Assembly: GCF_009769735.1 (NCBI RefSeq)
Contig: NZ_WSRO01000002.1
Span: 6,274,001 to 6,338,000, forward strand
Reading direction: 5' to 3'
Length of the DNA: 64,000 nucleotides
Source of the DNA: Streptomyces sp. BA2
GTDB taxonomy: Bacteria; Actinomycetota; Actinomycetes; Streptomycetales; Streptomycetaceae
Shown: in pieces, positions 46,627 to 56,433 of the stretch
How the letters are laid out: each line of letters starts with the position of its first letter
How positions within the stretch are numbered: position 1 is the stretch's first letter
Program-made: the position numbers and the translations under genes
Notes under the pieces: model-generated
Seen by the model: only the letters and a program-made list of their open reading frames with translations
The model's database searches: none
Told to the model about the DNA's origin: nothing

Positions 46627-47783
46627 CGGGCATCCTCGTTGTCGTTGGCGCTCTTGGTCATCTCAGGTGCGGCGGCGGCCGCGTAAGGGTTGGGGGCGCC
46701 CTGCGCAGGGCCCTGAGGGGCTCCCTGCGGCATCGCGAACGGCTGGCCGCCCTGCTGGGGCGGCGGCGGTGCGTACCACCCGGGCTGGCCCTGTCCGGGC
46801 ACCGGCATCGGCGGCTGCGGCATCGCGCCCGGCGGCAGCTGCTGCTGCAGTCCCGCGCGCTGGTCGACGGTCGAGCGGTAGTCGACGGCGCCCTGTGTCA
46901 TCCGCATGTACGCCTCTTCCAGCGAGGCCTGGTGCGGGGAGAGCTCCCACACGCGGACGTCCGCGCTGTGCGCGAGGTCGCTGATGCGGGGGAGCGGAAG
47001 CCCGGTCACGCGCAGCGCGCCGTCCTGCTCGGGCATGACCTGGCCGCCCGCCTCGCTCAGCGCGGCCGACAGCTTCTCGCGCTGCTGGACATCGCCTTCC
47101 GGCGTACGCACGCGGGCGAAGTCGGCGGAGTTGTGCGAGATGAAGTCCTTGACACTCATGTCCGCGAGCAGCTGCCCGCGGCCGATCACGATCAGGTGCT
47201 CGGCGGTGAGCGCCATCTCGCTCATCAGGTGCGAGGAGACGAAGACCGTGCGCCCCTCGGCGGCAAGGGACTTCATCAGGTTCCTGACCCAGAGAATGCC
47301 CTCGGGGTCGAGGCCGTTGACCGGCTCGTCGAAGAGCAGCACCTGCGGGTCGCCGAGCAGCGCGGCGGCGATGCCGAGTCGCTGGCCCATGCCCAGCGAG
47401 AAGCCCTTGGAGCGCTTCTTCGCCACGTCCTGGAGGCCCACGACGCCGAGCACCTCGTCGACACGGCGGGCCGGGATGCCGGAGAGCTGCGCGAGGCACA
47501 GGAGGTGGTTGCGGGCGTGCCTGCCGCCGTGCACCGCCTTGGCGTCGAGCAGCGCGCCGACCTGGCGGGGGGCGTTGGGGAGCTTGCGGTACGGGTAGCC
47601 GCCGATCGTCACCTGGCCCGTGGTGGGTTGGTCGAGCCCGAGGATCATGCGCATGGTCGTCGACTTGCCGGAGCCGTTCGGGCCCAGGAAGCCGGTGACC
47701 GTGCCGGGTCGCACCTGAAAGGAAAGGTTGTACACGGCTGTCTTGGCGCCATAGCGCTTTGTCAGGCCGACTGCCTCGATCAT
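46623..47783 (-). CDS. ABC transporter ATPase with Pro/Gln-rich tail
   Basis: The ATPase domain (residues ~1-215) has Walker A GPNGSGKSTTM, signature FSLGMGQRLGIAAALLG, Walker B VLLFDEPVNGLDPEG and VSSHLMSEMALTAEH. The degenerate LGMGQ in place of LSGGQ is typical of this ABC-2 subfamily (e.g. BcrA-like ATPases). Residues ~220-310 form an accessory domain and the last ~75 are Pro/Gln-rich and probably disordered. It matches the ATPase at 49485-50477 closely in the core. The ATG at 47783 (MIEAVGLTKRYG) is chosen; a GTG three codons upstream is possible. Confidence 0.92.
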   Translation of the reverse strand: MIEAVGLTKRYGAKTAVYNLSFQVRPGTVTGFLGPNGSGKSTTMRMILGLDQPTTGQVTIGGYPYRKLPNAPRQVGALLDAKAVHGGRHARNHLLCLAQLSGIPARRVDEVLGVVGLQDVAKKRSKGFSLGMGQRLGIAAALLGDPQVLLFDEPVNGLDPEGILWVRNLMKSLAAEGRTVFVSSHLMSEMALTAEHLIVIGRGQLLADMSVKDFISHNSADFARVRTPEGDVQQREKLSAALSEAGGQVMPEQDGALRVTGLPLPRISDLAHSADVRVWELSPHQASLEEAYMRMTQGAVDYRSTVDQRAGLQQQLPPGAMPQPPMPVPGQGQPGWYAPPPPQQGGQPFAMPQGAPQGPAQGAPNPYAAAAAPEMTKSANDNEDAR

Positions 47784-47894
47784 TCTCCGCACCCATCGAA
47801 TGGTTCAGGACGTCGGGGCACACGCCCCCGTAAGGGTTAGGAGGATAACGGGGAGCTGACGGTTCCAGCCAAGAGCGGGCAAAAACTCTCCCCG

Positions 47895-48695
47895 TCACGG
47901 GAAGCCCGGCTGAGCCAGCGCCAAGCCCGCATCGGCGAAGGCACGCGTACCGAGCTCACGCAGCGTTCGGTCGGCGGCGGCCTTCCGCACCCAGTCGGCG
48001 GGGCCGGGCCCGAGCAGCCTGCGCAACGCTGGCGAACCCCCGATGAGCGAGGCGAGCAGCGCCGCCTGGTCGCCGCCACCGGGGCGGGGCAGCCCGGTGT
48101 CCGGATAGACGAGGACTCCGTACGAGCTGACGTAGAGGGCGGCGTCGTCGAGCTTCTGCCCGGACGGCATGGCAAGGCCGAAGCCGTCGCCCGGGAGCAG
48201 CACCCGCCGGTAGTTGGGCACCTCCGTCTCGTCGACCGCCCGGAGCTGGTCTTGATCGAGCCAGCTCACGACGAGGGAGGTTTCGATCACCGGATCGAGG
48301 TAGGGGGCCGCCGCCACATAACCGGCCCGCCCGACGTGCGCCGAGCAGCCCACGGCGACGCCGCGCACCCGCACCGGGACCATCGGCACGACGGCGGGGA
48401 TGCCGCGCCGGATCAGCTTGTACGCGACCTGAGCGGGCGAGGCGTTCGACCCGACGGCGATGACGGGATGGCGGCGGCTGACGGGGGTCAGGCCCCGCTC
48501 ACCCAGCGCCTCGTCGAGCGGCTGCCCCGCCACGTGCCACTGCCCGAGCGGCAGCGGACGTACACCGAGGGGAAGGAGCTCGTCGCCGGTCAGGAGGGAG
48601 GGCGCGAGGACCGGCCGCCCCGGGTAGGCCAGCGGGTGCAGGGCGGGCACGACGTCGAGGCCGAGCGCGGCAAGGCTCAGGTCCTCCGTCATCAC
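47895..48695 (-). CDS. Conserved hypothetical protein between two paralogous ABC transporters
   Basis: 266 residues, soluble. It has VIAVGSNASPAQVAYKLIRR near residue 80 and VPNYRRVLLPGDGFGLAMPS near residue 160. The GSN motif with a following Pro-rich strand hints at a gamma-glutamylcyclotransferase-like fold, but the match is weak and the catalytic Glu cannot be identified. No signal or membrane segment. It lies on the same strand as both ABC pairs, 112 bases from the upstream ATPase and 16 bases after the downstream permease, so it may be cotranscribed with the second pair. GTG (48695) or ATG (48692) start. Confidence 0.7.
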   Translation of the reverse strand: MMTEDLSLAALGLDVVPALHPLAYPGRPVLAPSLLTGDELLPLGVRPLPLGQWHVAGQPLDEALGERGLTPVSRRHPVIAVGSNASPAQVAYKLIRRGIPAVVPMVPVRVRGVAVGCSAHVGRAGYVAAAPYLDPVIETSLVVSWLDQDQLRAVDETEVPNYRRVLLPGDGFGLAMPSGQKLDDAALYVSSYGVLVYPDTGLPRPGGGDQAALLASLIGGSPALRRLLGPGPADWVRKAAADRTLRELGTRAFADAGLALAQPGFP

Positions 48696-48710
48696 ACACC
48701 CCCCGCGGGA

Positions 48711-49481
48711 CTAGGCGTCCCGCTTCTTCAGAAGTACGTAGCCGCCGATCAGCGCGACCACGACCCACACCACCATGATCCCGAGCCCGCCCCATGGCCC
48801 GTACGGGGTGTCGTCGTCCAGTGGCGTCTTCACCTGCATGATCTTGCTGCCGGCCTGGTCGGGGAGGAAGCGGCCGATCTTCTTCGTCGCCGACACGTTG
48901 CCCAGGATGCTGGAGATGAGGAAGAAGAACGGCATCAGGATGCCAAGGGACAGCATCGGACTGCGCAGCATCGTCGCGACACCCATCGAGAACATCGCGA
49001 TGAGCGTCATGTAGAGCCCTCCGCCGATCACCGCGCGCAGCACTCCGGGATCCCCGATCAGCGCCTTGTGCTCGCCGAGCATCGCCTGCCCCACGAAGAA
49101 CGCGATGAAGCTCGTGACCAGCCCCACCACCAGACAGAGCAGCGTGGCGATCGCGACCTTGCTCGCCATGAAGGTGGCGCGCTGCGGGACAGCGGAGAGC
49201 GAGGTGCGGATCATGCCGGTGCTGTACTCGTTCGAGACGACGAGCACACCGAAGACGATCATCGCGAGCTGGCCGAGGCTCATCCCGGCGAAGCTGGTGA
49301 AGGTCGGGTCGAAGACCCTGCGGTCCTGGGCGTTGAGGCTGTCGTAGTCGTTCTTCGCCAGGATGCTGATCAGCAGGCCGAGCCCGACCGTGACGACCAC
49401 GGCGAGACCCAGCGTCCACACGGTCGACGAGACCGAGCGGATCTTGGTCCACTCCGACTTCAGTACCTGCGTCGCGGCCAT
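48711..49481 (-). CDS. ABC-2 transporter permease
   Basis: 256 residues with six predicted helices (VWTLGLAVVVTVGLGLLIS, SLGQLAMIVFGVLVVS, VAIATLLCLVVGLVTSFIAF, GLGIMVVWVVVALIGGYVLL). The stretch VVSNEYSTGMIRTSLSAVPQ is nearly the same as in the permease at 45670-46626, which shows common origin. It lacks the Pro/Gln-rich N-terminus of that copy. Its gene starts three bases after its ATPase gene. Confidence 0.92.
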   Translation of the reverse strand: MAATQVLKSEWTKIRSVSSTVWTLGLAVVVTVGLGLLISILAKNDYDSLNAQDRRVFDPTFTSFAGMSLGQLAMIVFGVLVVSNEYSTGMIRTSLSAVPQRATFMASKVAIATLLCLVVGLVTSFIAFFVGQAMLGEHKALIGDPGVLRAVIGGGLYMTLIAMFSMGVATMLRSPMLSLGILMPFFFLISSILGNVSATKKIGRFLPDQAGSKIMQVKTPLDDDTPYGPWGGLGIMVVWVVVALIGGYVLLKKRDA

Positions 49482-49484
49482 CGC

Positions 49485-50477
49485 TCAGGACCCCTTCTTC
49501 GGCTGCTGCCAGCTCTCGCCCCAGCCCGCGGCCCGCACGGGTGGCGGCGGGGCGGCGCCGGGGCCCGCGTGGTCGGCGTGCGCGTGATACTCCACCGACT
49601 CCGCGGTGAGCTGCATGAAGGCCTCTTCGAGCGAGGCCCGCTGGGGGCTCAGTTCATGGAGTACGAGCTGATGGCGGGCGGCGAGCTCACCGAGGTCCTC
49701 GGAGGGGGTGCCGTCGACTTCGAGGGTGCCGTTGCCCGCCTCGACGGCGGTGACGCCCTCCTGGTGCAGCACATCGAGGAGACGCTCGCGCTGCGGGGAG
49801 CGCAGCCGGACGTAACTGCGCGAGTTCTGGTGGATGAAGTCCGCCATGGACGTGTCGGCGAGGAGCCGGCCCTGCCCGATGACGACGAGGTGGTCGGCGG
49901 TCAGCGCCATTTCACTCATCAGGTGGGAGGAGACGAAGACCGTACGGCCCTGTGAGGCGAGGGACTTCATCAGGTTCCGGATCCAGTGGATGCCTTCGGG
50001 GTCGAGGCCGTTGACCGGCTCGTCGAACATCAGGATCTCGGGATCACCGAGCAGCGCGCCCGCGATGCCGAGCCGCTGGCCCATGCCGAGCGAGAAGCCC
50101 TTGGCCTTCTTCCTGGCGACCTGCGTCAGGCCCACGGTGTCCAGGACCTCGTGGACGCGGGCGCGCGGGATGCCGTTGCTCTGCGCGAGGCAGAGGAGAT
50201 GGTTGAAGGCGCTGCGCCCGCCGTGCATGGCCTTCGCGTCGAGCAGGGCGCCGATGTACTTGAGGGGCTCCTTCAGCTGGGCGTAGCGCTTGCCGTCGAT
50301 CCGCGCGGCGCCCGCCGTGGGGTTGTCGAGCCCGAGCATCATCCGCATCGTCGTGGACTTGCCGGCGCCGTTCGGCCCGAGGAAGCCGGTGACGATGCCC
50401 GGATGCACGGTGAAGGTGAGGTCGTTGACGGCCAGCTTCTCGCCGTACCGCTTGGTCAGCCCCTCGAGCTCGATCAT
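49485..50477 (-). CDS. ABC transporter ATPase
   Basis: 330 residues. Walker A GPNGAGKSTTM, degenerate signature FSLGMGQRLGIAGALLG, Walker B ILMFDEPVNGLDPEG, and VSSHLMSEMALTADH. Alignment with the ATPase at 46623-47783 is close over the first 215 residues and diverges in the tail (PPPPVRAAGWGESWQQPKK). ABC systems of this kind often export antimicrobial peptides or envelope-active compounds. Substrate unknown. Confidence 0.93.
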   Translation of the reverse strand: MIELEGLTKRYGEKLAVNDLTFTVHPGIVTGFLGPNGAGKSTTMRMMLGLDNPTAGAARIDGKRYAQLKEPLKYIGALLDAKAMHGGRSAFNHLLCLAQSNGIPRARVHEVLDTVGLTQVARKKAKGFSLGMGQRLGIAGALLGDPEILMFDEPVNGLDPEGIHWIRNLMKSLASQGRTVFVSSHLMSEMALTADHLVVIGQGRLLADTSMADFIHQNSRSYVRLRSPQRERLLDVLHQEGVTAVEAGNGTLEVDGTPSEDLGELAARHQLVLHELSPQRASLEEAFMQLTAESVEYHAHADHAGPGAAPPPPVRAAGWGESWQQPKKGS

Positions 50478-50491
50478 GCGGCCACGCTAAA

Positions 50492-50530
50492 ACGGGACAG
50501 AGCCCCCTGCCACTTGGCAGAGGGCCCCGT
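50492..50530 (-). terminator. Candidate terminator after filP
   Basis: ACGGG...GCCCCCTGCC can pair with GGCAGAGGGCCCCGT across ACTT. It lies between the filP stop and the start of the ABC ATPase, on the minus strand. Confidence 0.55.
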
Positions 50531-50586
50531 CAGGACGCGGGGAACTGCGCGACCAGCGACAACCGGTCCGCAGCGTCCCAACGGCC

Positions 50587-51522
50587 TTATCGCGTCTGCT
50601 GAGCAGGCACCCCGCGGCTGACCGGCTCGTCCTCGGCAGGCGTACCCGCCGCGGCGACGGCCGCACCGGTGAGCGTGGCCAGCATCTCGCGCACGTTGGT
50701 GAGCTGAGCGTTGATGCTGTCCCGACGGTTCGTCAGAGCCGCGAGCTCACGCTCGGACTCGCTCCGGATCCGGTCCGCCTTGGCGTTCGCGTCCGCGACG
50801 ATGTCTTCGGCCTGACGCTGGGCCGTCTCCACCGTCTGACGCGCACGACGCTCAGCGTCGGTACGCAGCTTCTCCGCCTCAAGACGAAGCTGCTCCGCAC
50901 GGTGCTCGATCTCCGCGAGGCGCTTCTCGGCCTTGGCCTGACGCGAGGCCAGGTCACGCTCCGACTGCTCGCGACGCTTGGCGAGGTTCGTCTCGAAGTC
51001 GGCCGCGGCCTGGGCGGCCTTGGCGCGGGTCTCCTCGAAGAGGGCGTCCGCCTCCTCGCGCTTCTGCTGAGCGTCCTTCTGCGCCTCGCTGCGCAGCGCG
51101 CCCGCCTCGCCCTTGGCCTTCTCGACGATCCGGACGCCCTCGTCCTCCGCCTTGGCCTTGCGCTCGGCCGCGAACGACTCGGCGTCGTTGCGCACCTGCT
51201 GGGCCGCCGACTCGGCGAGCTCGCGGTGCTGCTCGGCTGCGCGACGAGCCTCCTCGCGCAGGTCCTTCGCCTCCTCCTCGGCGAGGCGGAGGATCTTCTC
51301 GACGCGAGCACCCAGGCCCGCGTACGACGGTTCGGCGTCGGCTACCTGCGCCTGCGCGTTCTGCGTCTCGAGGTGCAGCTCCTCAATGCGCTTTTCCAGA
51401 GCAGTGATACGAGCAAGAGCGCTGTCACGGTCGGAGACGAGCTTGGAGATACGTTCGTCCACCTGAGCGCGGTCGTACCCACGCCGCACAAGCTCGAAGC
51501 CGTAGGGGGAAGTGTCGCTCAT
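50587..51522 (-). CDS. filP: FilP, coiled-coil cytoskeletal protein
   Basis: 311 residues, almost wholly coiled coil. The N-terminus has the DivIVA-like FELVRRGYDRAQVDERISKL. The rod from residue ~70 to 260 is rich in Ala/Glu/Arg and made of hendecad-like turns (EEEAKDLREEARRAAEQHRE, KRLAEIEHRAEQLRLEAEKL). The end is Ala-rich and flexible. FilP forms filaments near hyphal tips and adds stiffness in S. coelicolor. It lies next to scy on the same strand, as known for Streptomyces. Confidence 0.93.
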   Translation of the reverse strand: MSDTSPYGFELVRRGYDRAQVDERISKLVSDRDSALARITALEKRIEELHLETQNAQAQVADAEPSYAGLGARVEKILRLAEEEAKDLREEARRAAEQHRELAESAAQQVRNDAESFAAERKAKAEDEGVRIVEKAKGEAGALRSEAQKDAQQKREEADALFEETRAKAAQAAADFETNLAKRREQSERDLASRQAKAEKRLAEIEHRAEQLRLEAEKLRTDAERRARQTVETAQRQAEDIVADANAKADRIRSESERELAALTNRRDSINAQLTNVREMLATLTGAAVAAAGTPAEDEPVSRGVPAQQTR

Positions 51523-51704
51523 GGGGTTCCTGTCGAATGAGACCGGTGAGGTGATAGGGGGAATCCTAGGGGTCCAAGCGGCGTGTCATCGAGCAGATGC
51601 CCGTTTGATCTGGAGAATGACACCCCTTTTGAGTGGCTAACCGCCGGAGCACTTGCCAGCGACAGTGCCGAAGGTCCTTACAAAGCACGCGAGATGTTCT
51701 TTGG

Positions 51705-54700
51705 CTAGCCCTCGGACGGCTTGCCACCCGATCGAGTTGAGCCCGCCGCCGCACCGGCCTTGACGCCACCGTCCTTCTGGCCGGGGACCGGCGGAGCCTC
51801 AAAAGATTCCAACGCCTCCAGTACGTCCTGGACACGGGAGATCTCGGCGTTGATGTCCTCGCGGCGCCGGACGAGAACCTCGAGCTCGCGTTTGCCCTCG
51901 TCGACCGTCCGCTCGGCCTCGGCCTGCGCCTCCGCCTTGACGCGCTCGGCCTCGCGCACCAGCTCGGCCACCTTCGTCTCGGCCTCCTTGAGCAGCGCCT
52001 CGGCCCGCTTCACCGCGGAGATGCGGACCTTGCCGGCCTCGGAACTCGCGTCCGACACCAGCTCCTTGGCCTGCGCCTCGGCCTCGGCACGCTGCTCCTC
52101 CGCGGCCTTCACCAGGGCGTCGCAGCGCTCACCGGCCGTCTTCATCGCCTCGGCGGACTCGCGGCGCGCACGCTCGTGCAGCTCCTCGATCTCCGCGGTG
52201 AGGCGGTCGCGCTGCTCCTCGGAGCGCTCCCTTATCGCCGTCGCGTCCCTGCGGGCGCCGACGAGCAGTTCGTCCGCGTCCGTACGGGCCTTCTCCACCA
52301 GGGAGTTGCCCTCGACGCGCGCCTCGGAGACAAGGCGGTCGGCCTCCGTGCGGGCGGCGCCGACCATCGTGTCGGCCTGCGCCTCGGCGTCCGTGGTCGC
52401 CTTGAGCGCCTTCTCCTGGGCGTCGCTCGTCAGCTTCTCGGCCTCGGCCGCCGCCTCCGTGATGAGCGTGTCGACCTGCTCGGCCGCCTCGGAACGGCTC
52501 TTGTTGGCGGCCCGGCGTGCCTCGTCCTGGGTCCGCTCGGCCTCCTCCCGCGCCTGCGAGGTGAGCCGCTCGGCCTCGGCGGCCGCCTCCGCCTTGACGC
52601 GCTCGGCCTCGGACCGGATGCGCTCGGCGTGCTGCTGGGCGGAGCCGACCGTCTCCGCGGCGTCCGCGCGAAGCCGCTCGGCGTCGCCCGACGCGTCCGA
52701 GATGAGCTTCTCGGCCTTGGCCACCGACTCCGAGCGCACCCGCTCGGCCTCGGCGCTCGTCTCGGCCTTGAGCCGCTCGGCCTCCGCGACCGTCTCGTTC
52801 TGCAGCCGCTCGGCCTCGCTGCGCGCCTCGCCGATCAACTGGTCGGCCTGGCTCGCCGCGTCGCTGCGGATGCGGTTGGCGTCCTCGCGGGCGTCGGCAC
52901 GGGTGCGGGACGCGTCCTGCTCGGCCGACGCGATCGCGTCCGAGGCTTCCGTACGCGAACGCTGGGCATACTCGGAGGCGTCCGAGCGCAGCCGCTCGGC
53001 CTCCGCGATCGCCTCCGAAACGGTGCGCTCGGCAAGGGACTTGGCGGCCTCGGTCTCTTCGTTCGCCTCGCGCCGGGTGCGGGTGGCGTCCTCGGTGGCG
53101 CGCTCCCGCTCGGCGTACGCGTCGGCGCGGACGCGGTCCGCCTCCTCCTGCGCCTCGGTCCTCGTGCGCTGCGCCGCGTGCTCGGCGGCGCTGCGCAGGC
53201 CCGCGATCTCCTCCTGCGCCGATTCCTGAAGGCCCGCCACGGAATCCCGTACGGACTGGGCGGTCTGTTCGGCGCTGGAGACCATCTCGGTCGCCCTGCG
53301 GTCGGCCTCCTCGACGAGGCGCACGGCCTCGGCCTGTGCCTCCTCGACGCGCTTGCGGGCGGACGCGAGGAGCTCCTCGCTCTGCTCGCGCGCCCGCTCG
53401 CGCTCCTGGTCGGCCTCCGCGCGCGCGGAGCTGAGGGTCTCCTCGGCCTCCCTGCGGCGCCTCGCGGCCTCCTCCTGGGCCGCGGACAGCGCCTCGGCGG
53501 CCTCCGCGCCCACGCGCTCGGCGGCGGCTGCGGCCTCCGAGCGCAGACGGTCGGCCGACTCCTGGGCCTCCGTCTTGAGCCGCTCGGCCTCGGCCGCGGC
53601 GTCCGAACGCAGCCGCACGGCGACGTTCTCGCCCTCGGCGCGCGCCTGCGACGCGTCGGCCGCGGCCTCGGTGCGCAGCCGCTCGGCCTCGGTCTCGGCC
53701 TGCGCCTGAAGGGTGCGGACCCGCTCGGCGGACTCCGAACGGAGGCGGTCCGTCTCGTCCGAGGCCTCTTTGCGGATGCGCTCGGCCTCGGCGCGGGCAT
53801 CGGTCAGCGCCTGCTCGGCGGAGGCGAGACGCTCCTCGGCCTCCGTGTGCAGGCGCGTCAGCTCGTCGGCTGCCTCGGCCTGACGTGCCGCTATCGCCCG
53901 CTCGGTCTCCTCGTGCAGGGCCCGCGCGGCGTCCTCGGCCTCGGTCTTCGTGGCCTCGGCCTGCTCGGCGGCCTCCTCGCGGTGCCGCTCGGCCTCCGCG
54001 CGGGTGCGCTCCAGGGTCTCCTCGGCCTGCTTGCGCAGGGTCGTCGCGCGCTCGATGGCCTCGGTGCGCATCCGCTCGCTGTCGGCGGTGGCCGCCGACC
54101 GCAGCTCGTCCGCGTCGGCCTTCGCCTTGGCGAGCAGCTCCTCGGCGGACTTGGCCGCCTCCTCGATCTGCTGGACGGCCTCGCGCCGGGCCTCGCCACG
54201 GATCCGCTCGCCCTCGGTGACCGCGTCGGCCCGCAGCTGCTCGGCCTCGCCGCGCAGCCTGCGCGCCTCCTCCTGCAGCTCGACGGTCTTGGCGCGGTAC
54301 TCCTTGGTGTCGTCCTTCGCCGTGCCCTTGAGCTCCTCGGCGATGTCGTGCGCCTCGGCGCGCAGCCGGTCCGCCTCGGCCTCGGCCTCGCTGCGGATCC
54401 GCTCGGCCTCCTCGGTGGCGGCCTTCGTCGTCTCCTTGGCGTCCTTGGACGCCTTGTCGAGTACGTCCTCCGCGGTGCGGGCGGCCTTGGCGAGCTGGCC
54501 CGCGGTCTCCTCGGCGGTGATCGTGCGCGCCTTCTCGGCGGCTTCCTTGATCAGCTGCTCGGCCTCGGCACGGGCGTCGGCGACGAGCTGCTCGGCCTCG
54601 GACTTGGTGGCCTCGGCCTCCTTCGTGGCCTCGCCCACCAGACGGGCGACCTGCTCCTTGGCGGTGCGCGTGCGCTGTTCGTTGGCGCCCTCGGCGGCCG

Positions 54701-55589
54701 CGAGCTGCTTGGACGCGGACTCCTTCGCCTCGGCGAGGACCTTGTCCGCCTCGGCGCGTGCCTCGCGCAGAGCCGTCTCGGCCTCCGCCATGCGCTGCTC
54801 GGCGGCCCGGCTCGCCTCGGTGGCCTGACGGCGCGCCTGCTCGGACTCCGTGGCCGTGGAGGAACGCAGCTGCTCCGCGTGATCGGTGGCCTCCTGCGCC
54901 TGCGTGGACGCGGCGTTCAGGAGGCGCTCGGCGTCCGAGCGGGCCCGGCGCAGGATGGCCTCGGCCTCGGCGCGGGCGGACTCGGCGTCACTCGAAAGGC
55001 GCTGGCGGGCCTCTTCGGCCACGCGCTCGGCCTCCGCGCGGGCGGCGGCCAGAGCCTGGTCGGCCTCGGCGCGCGACTCGTCGAGCAGGCGGCGCGCCTG
55101 CTGTTCGGTGCGCGCCCGCAGCTGCTCGGCCCACGCCACGTTCTCGTTGACGTGCGACTCGACGGTCTGGCGGCGCTCGGACAGCTCCTGGTCGAGCTGC
55201 TGACGGCGTGACACCGCCTCGGAGTGCAGCTCGGACTGGAGCCTGGCCTGCTGCTCGGCGTGCTCCTGGAGGATGCGCTGGGTCTGCGCACGGGCGTCCC
55301 GCAGCTCCCGCTCGGCGTCCTGGCGCAGCTGGTCGGCCTGGATCTGGGCATTACGGAGCAACTGCTCGGCCTGGTAACCGATGTCCGCGCCGTCGTAGGC
55401 AGGGCGGGACGCGAGGTTGCGGCGCGCCTCGTGCAGCTTGGCGCGCAACACCTCGACCTGGTAGCCGAGGTCTTCGGCGTGCTGAACAGCCTTCTCTCGC
55501 TCGGTCTTCAGCCGGTCCATCTCGGCCTCGAACCGCGAAAGATGGTCCGTCTCAGCCCGCGAGCTCTCTTGGCGTTCGTAGCCCCGCAC
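51705..55589 (-). CDS. scy: Scy, very long coiled-coil polarity scaffold
   Basis: 1294 residues, one of the longest coiled coils in the genome. The N-terminus (YERQESSRAETDHLSRFEAE) is a DivIVA-like helical region, followed by a rod of ~1100 residues with repeats such as AEAERLRTEA, SEAERLKAETSAEAER. By eye, units fall into a 17- and 51-residue register, the pattern reported for Scy and FilP. The C-terminal ~100 residues are the least regular (VLVRRREDINAEISRVQDVL). Scy organises the tip growth zone with DivIVA and FilP. It starts with GTG. The antisense strand shows a 1011-codon open frame, which I regard as a composition artefact. Confidence 0.95.
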   Translation of the reverse strand: MRGYERQESSRAETDHLSRFEAEMDRLKTEREKAVQHAEDLGYQVEVLRAKLHEARRNLASRPAYDGADIGYQAEQLLRNAQIQADQLRQDAERELRDARAQTQRILQEHAEQQARLQSELHSEAVSRRQQLDQELSERRQTVESHVNENVAWAEQLRARTEQQARRLLDESRAEADQALAAARAEAERVAEEARQRLSSDAESARAEAEAILRRARSDAERLLNAASTQAQEATDHAEQLRSSTATESEQARRQATEASRAAEQRMAEAETALREARAEADKVLAEAKESASKQLAAAEGANEQRTRTAKEQVARLVGEATKEAEATKSEAEQLVADARAEAEQLIKEAAEKARTITAEETAGQLAKAARTAEDVLDKASKDAKETTKAATEEAERIRSEAEAEADRLRAEAHDIAEELKGTAKDDTKEYRAKTVELQEEARRLRGEAEQLRADAVTEGERIRGEARREAVQQIEEAAKSAEELLAKAKADADELRSAATADSERMRTEAIERATTLRKQAEETLERTRAEAERHREEAAEQAEATKTEAEDAARALHEETERAIAARQAEAADELTRLHTEAEERLASAEQALTDARAEAERIRKEASDETDRLRSESAERVRTLQAQAETEAERLRTEAAADASQARAEGENVAVRLRSDAAAEAERLKTEAQESADRLRSEAAAAAERVGAEAAEALSAAQEEAARRRREAEETLSSARAEADQERERAREQSEELLASARKRVEEAQAEAVRLVEEADRRATEMVSSAEQTAQSVRDSVAGLQESAQEEIAGLRSAAEHAAQRTRTEAQEEADRVRADAYAERERATEDATRTRREANEETEAAKSLAERTVSEAIAEAERLRSDASEYAQRSRTEASDAIASAEQDASRTRADAREDANRIRSDAASQADQLIGEARSEAERLQNETVAEAERLKAETSAEAERVRSESVAKAEKLISDASGDAERLRADAAETVGSAQQHAERIRSEAERVKAEAAAEAERLTSQAREEAERTQDEARRAANKSRSEAAEQVDTLITEAAAEAEKLTSDAQEKALKATTDAEAQADTMVGAARTEADRLVSEARVEGNSLVEKARTDADELLVGARRDATAIRERSEEQRDRLTAEIEELHERARRESAEAMKTAGERCDALVKAAEEQRAEAEAQAKELVSDASSEAGKVRISAVKRAEALLKEAETKVAELVREAERVKAEAQAEAERTVDEGKRELEVLVRRREDINAEISRVQDVLEALESFEAPPVPGQKDGGVKAGAAAGSTRSGGKPSEG

Positions 55590-55855
55590 TGCGCGGTCCC
55601 ATCCTTCCCCAAGCTCTCAACTTCGTTCGAGCAGGGGAGACCCCACTCTGATCGCAAGTTTCGTACGAGCCCTGTCCATCCGCCGAACGGGGCCCACGGG
55701 GAATGGTGTCAGATCAACAGCAGAGCTTGGGCTGCTGCCCTGACGCTCGTCCCCCGAAACCCGGACCCCGGCAAGCGGCCGCCCAGCGTACGGACGACCG
55801 GCCGCCCGAACTTCGGACGGCCGACCCCAACCCTACCGGCCCAAGTATGCGGAGG

Positions 55856-56296
55856 TCAGTGCTCCGGTGACTCCTGAGCTGCCGAGGTGACGAGTTCGGT
55901 CAGCACACCGTGACAGTCCTTGGGGTGCAGGAAGGTGATGCGGGATCCCATGGACCCGATGCGGGGCTCCTCGTAAAGGACGCGTACGCCCTTGTCCTTG
56001 ATGGCCGCGGCGTCGCCGTCCACGTCCGCGGTGCCGAAAGCGATGTGGTGCACGCCCTCGCCGTTCTTCGCGAGCCACTTGCCCACGGCGGAGTCATCGC
56101 GAGTGGGTTCGAGGAGCTGCAGGTAGGAAGCGCCGCCGTCACCCGTCTCATTGATCTTGAGCATGGCCTCGCGCACCCCCTGCTCCTCATTGACCTCGGT
56201 GTGGAACACCGTGAAGCCATATGTCTCCCGGTAGAACTCGACGGTCTTGTCGAGGTCGAAACAGGCGATCCCGATGTGATCGATTCGCGTCAGCAT
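55856..56296 (-). CDS. mce: Methylmalonyl-CoA epimerase
   Basis: 146 residues of the glyoxalase/VOC fold. It interconverts (2R)- and (2S)-methylmalonyl-CoA in propionate and odd-chain catabolism. Metal ligands lie in LTRIDHIGIACFDLD (His near 7), the GEGVHHIAFGTADVD region (His near 85), and a C-terminal Glu in CHGVLTELV. The catalytic Glu of the family lies near NEEQGVREAML. It is transcribed away from the thiolase gene. Confidence 0.94.
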   Translation of the reverse strand: MLTRIDHIGIACFDLDKTVEFYRETYGFTVFHTEVNEEQGVREAMLKINETGDGGASYLQLLEPTRDDSAVGKWLAKNGEGVHHIAFGTADVDGDAAAIKDKGVRVLYEEPRIGSMGSRITFLHPKDCHGVLTELVTSAAQESPEH

Positions 56297-56433
56297 GTTT
56301 TTAAGTGCAGCCCTTCCGGCGGTGATTACGCAACGTGCGCGCGATCACACCTAGCGCCCGATGACGGGCGGCGTACCGCTCAGTACATTCAAGTAAACCC
56401 TCATTAACTCCTCCTCCCAAGGGGCCGTGGCAC

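Noticed and set aside
52176..55211. 1011-codon open frame on the + strand opposite scy
   Set aside because: It is the antisense of a long Ala/Glu/Arg coiled coil in very GC-rich DNA, which removes stop codons. Its composition (Leu/Gly/Arg) is that of a shadow frame.
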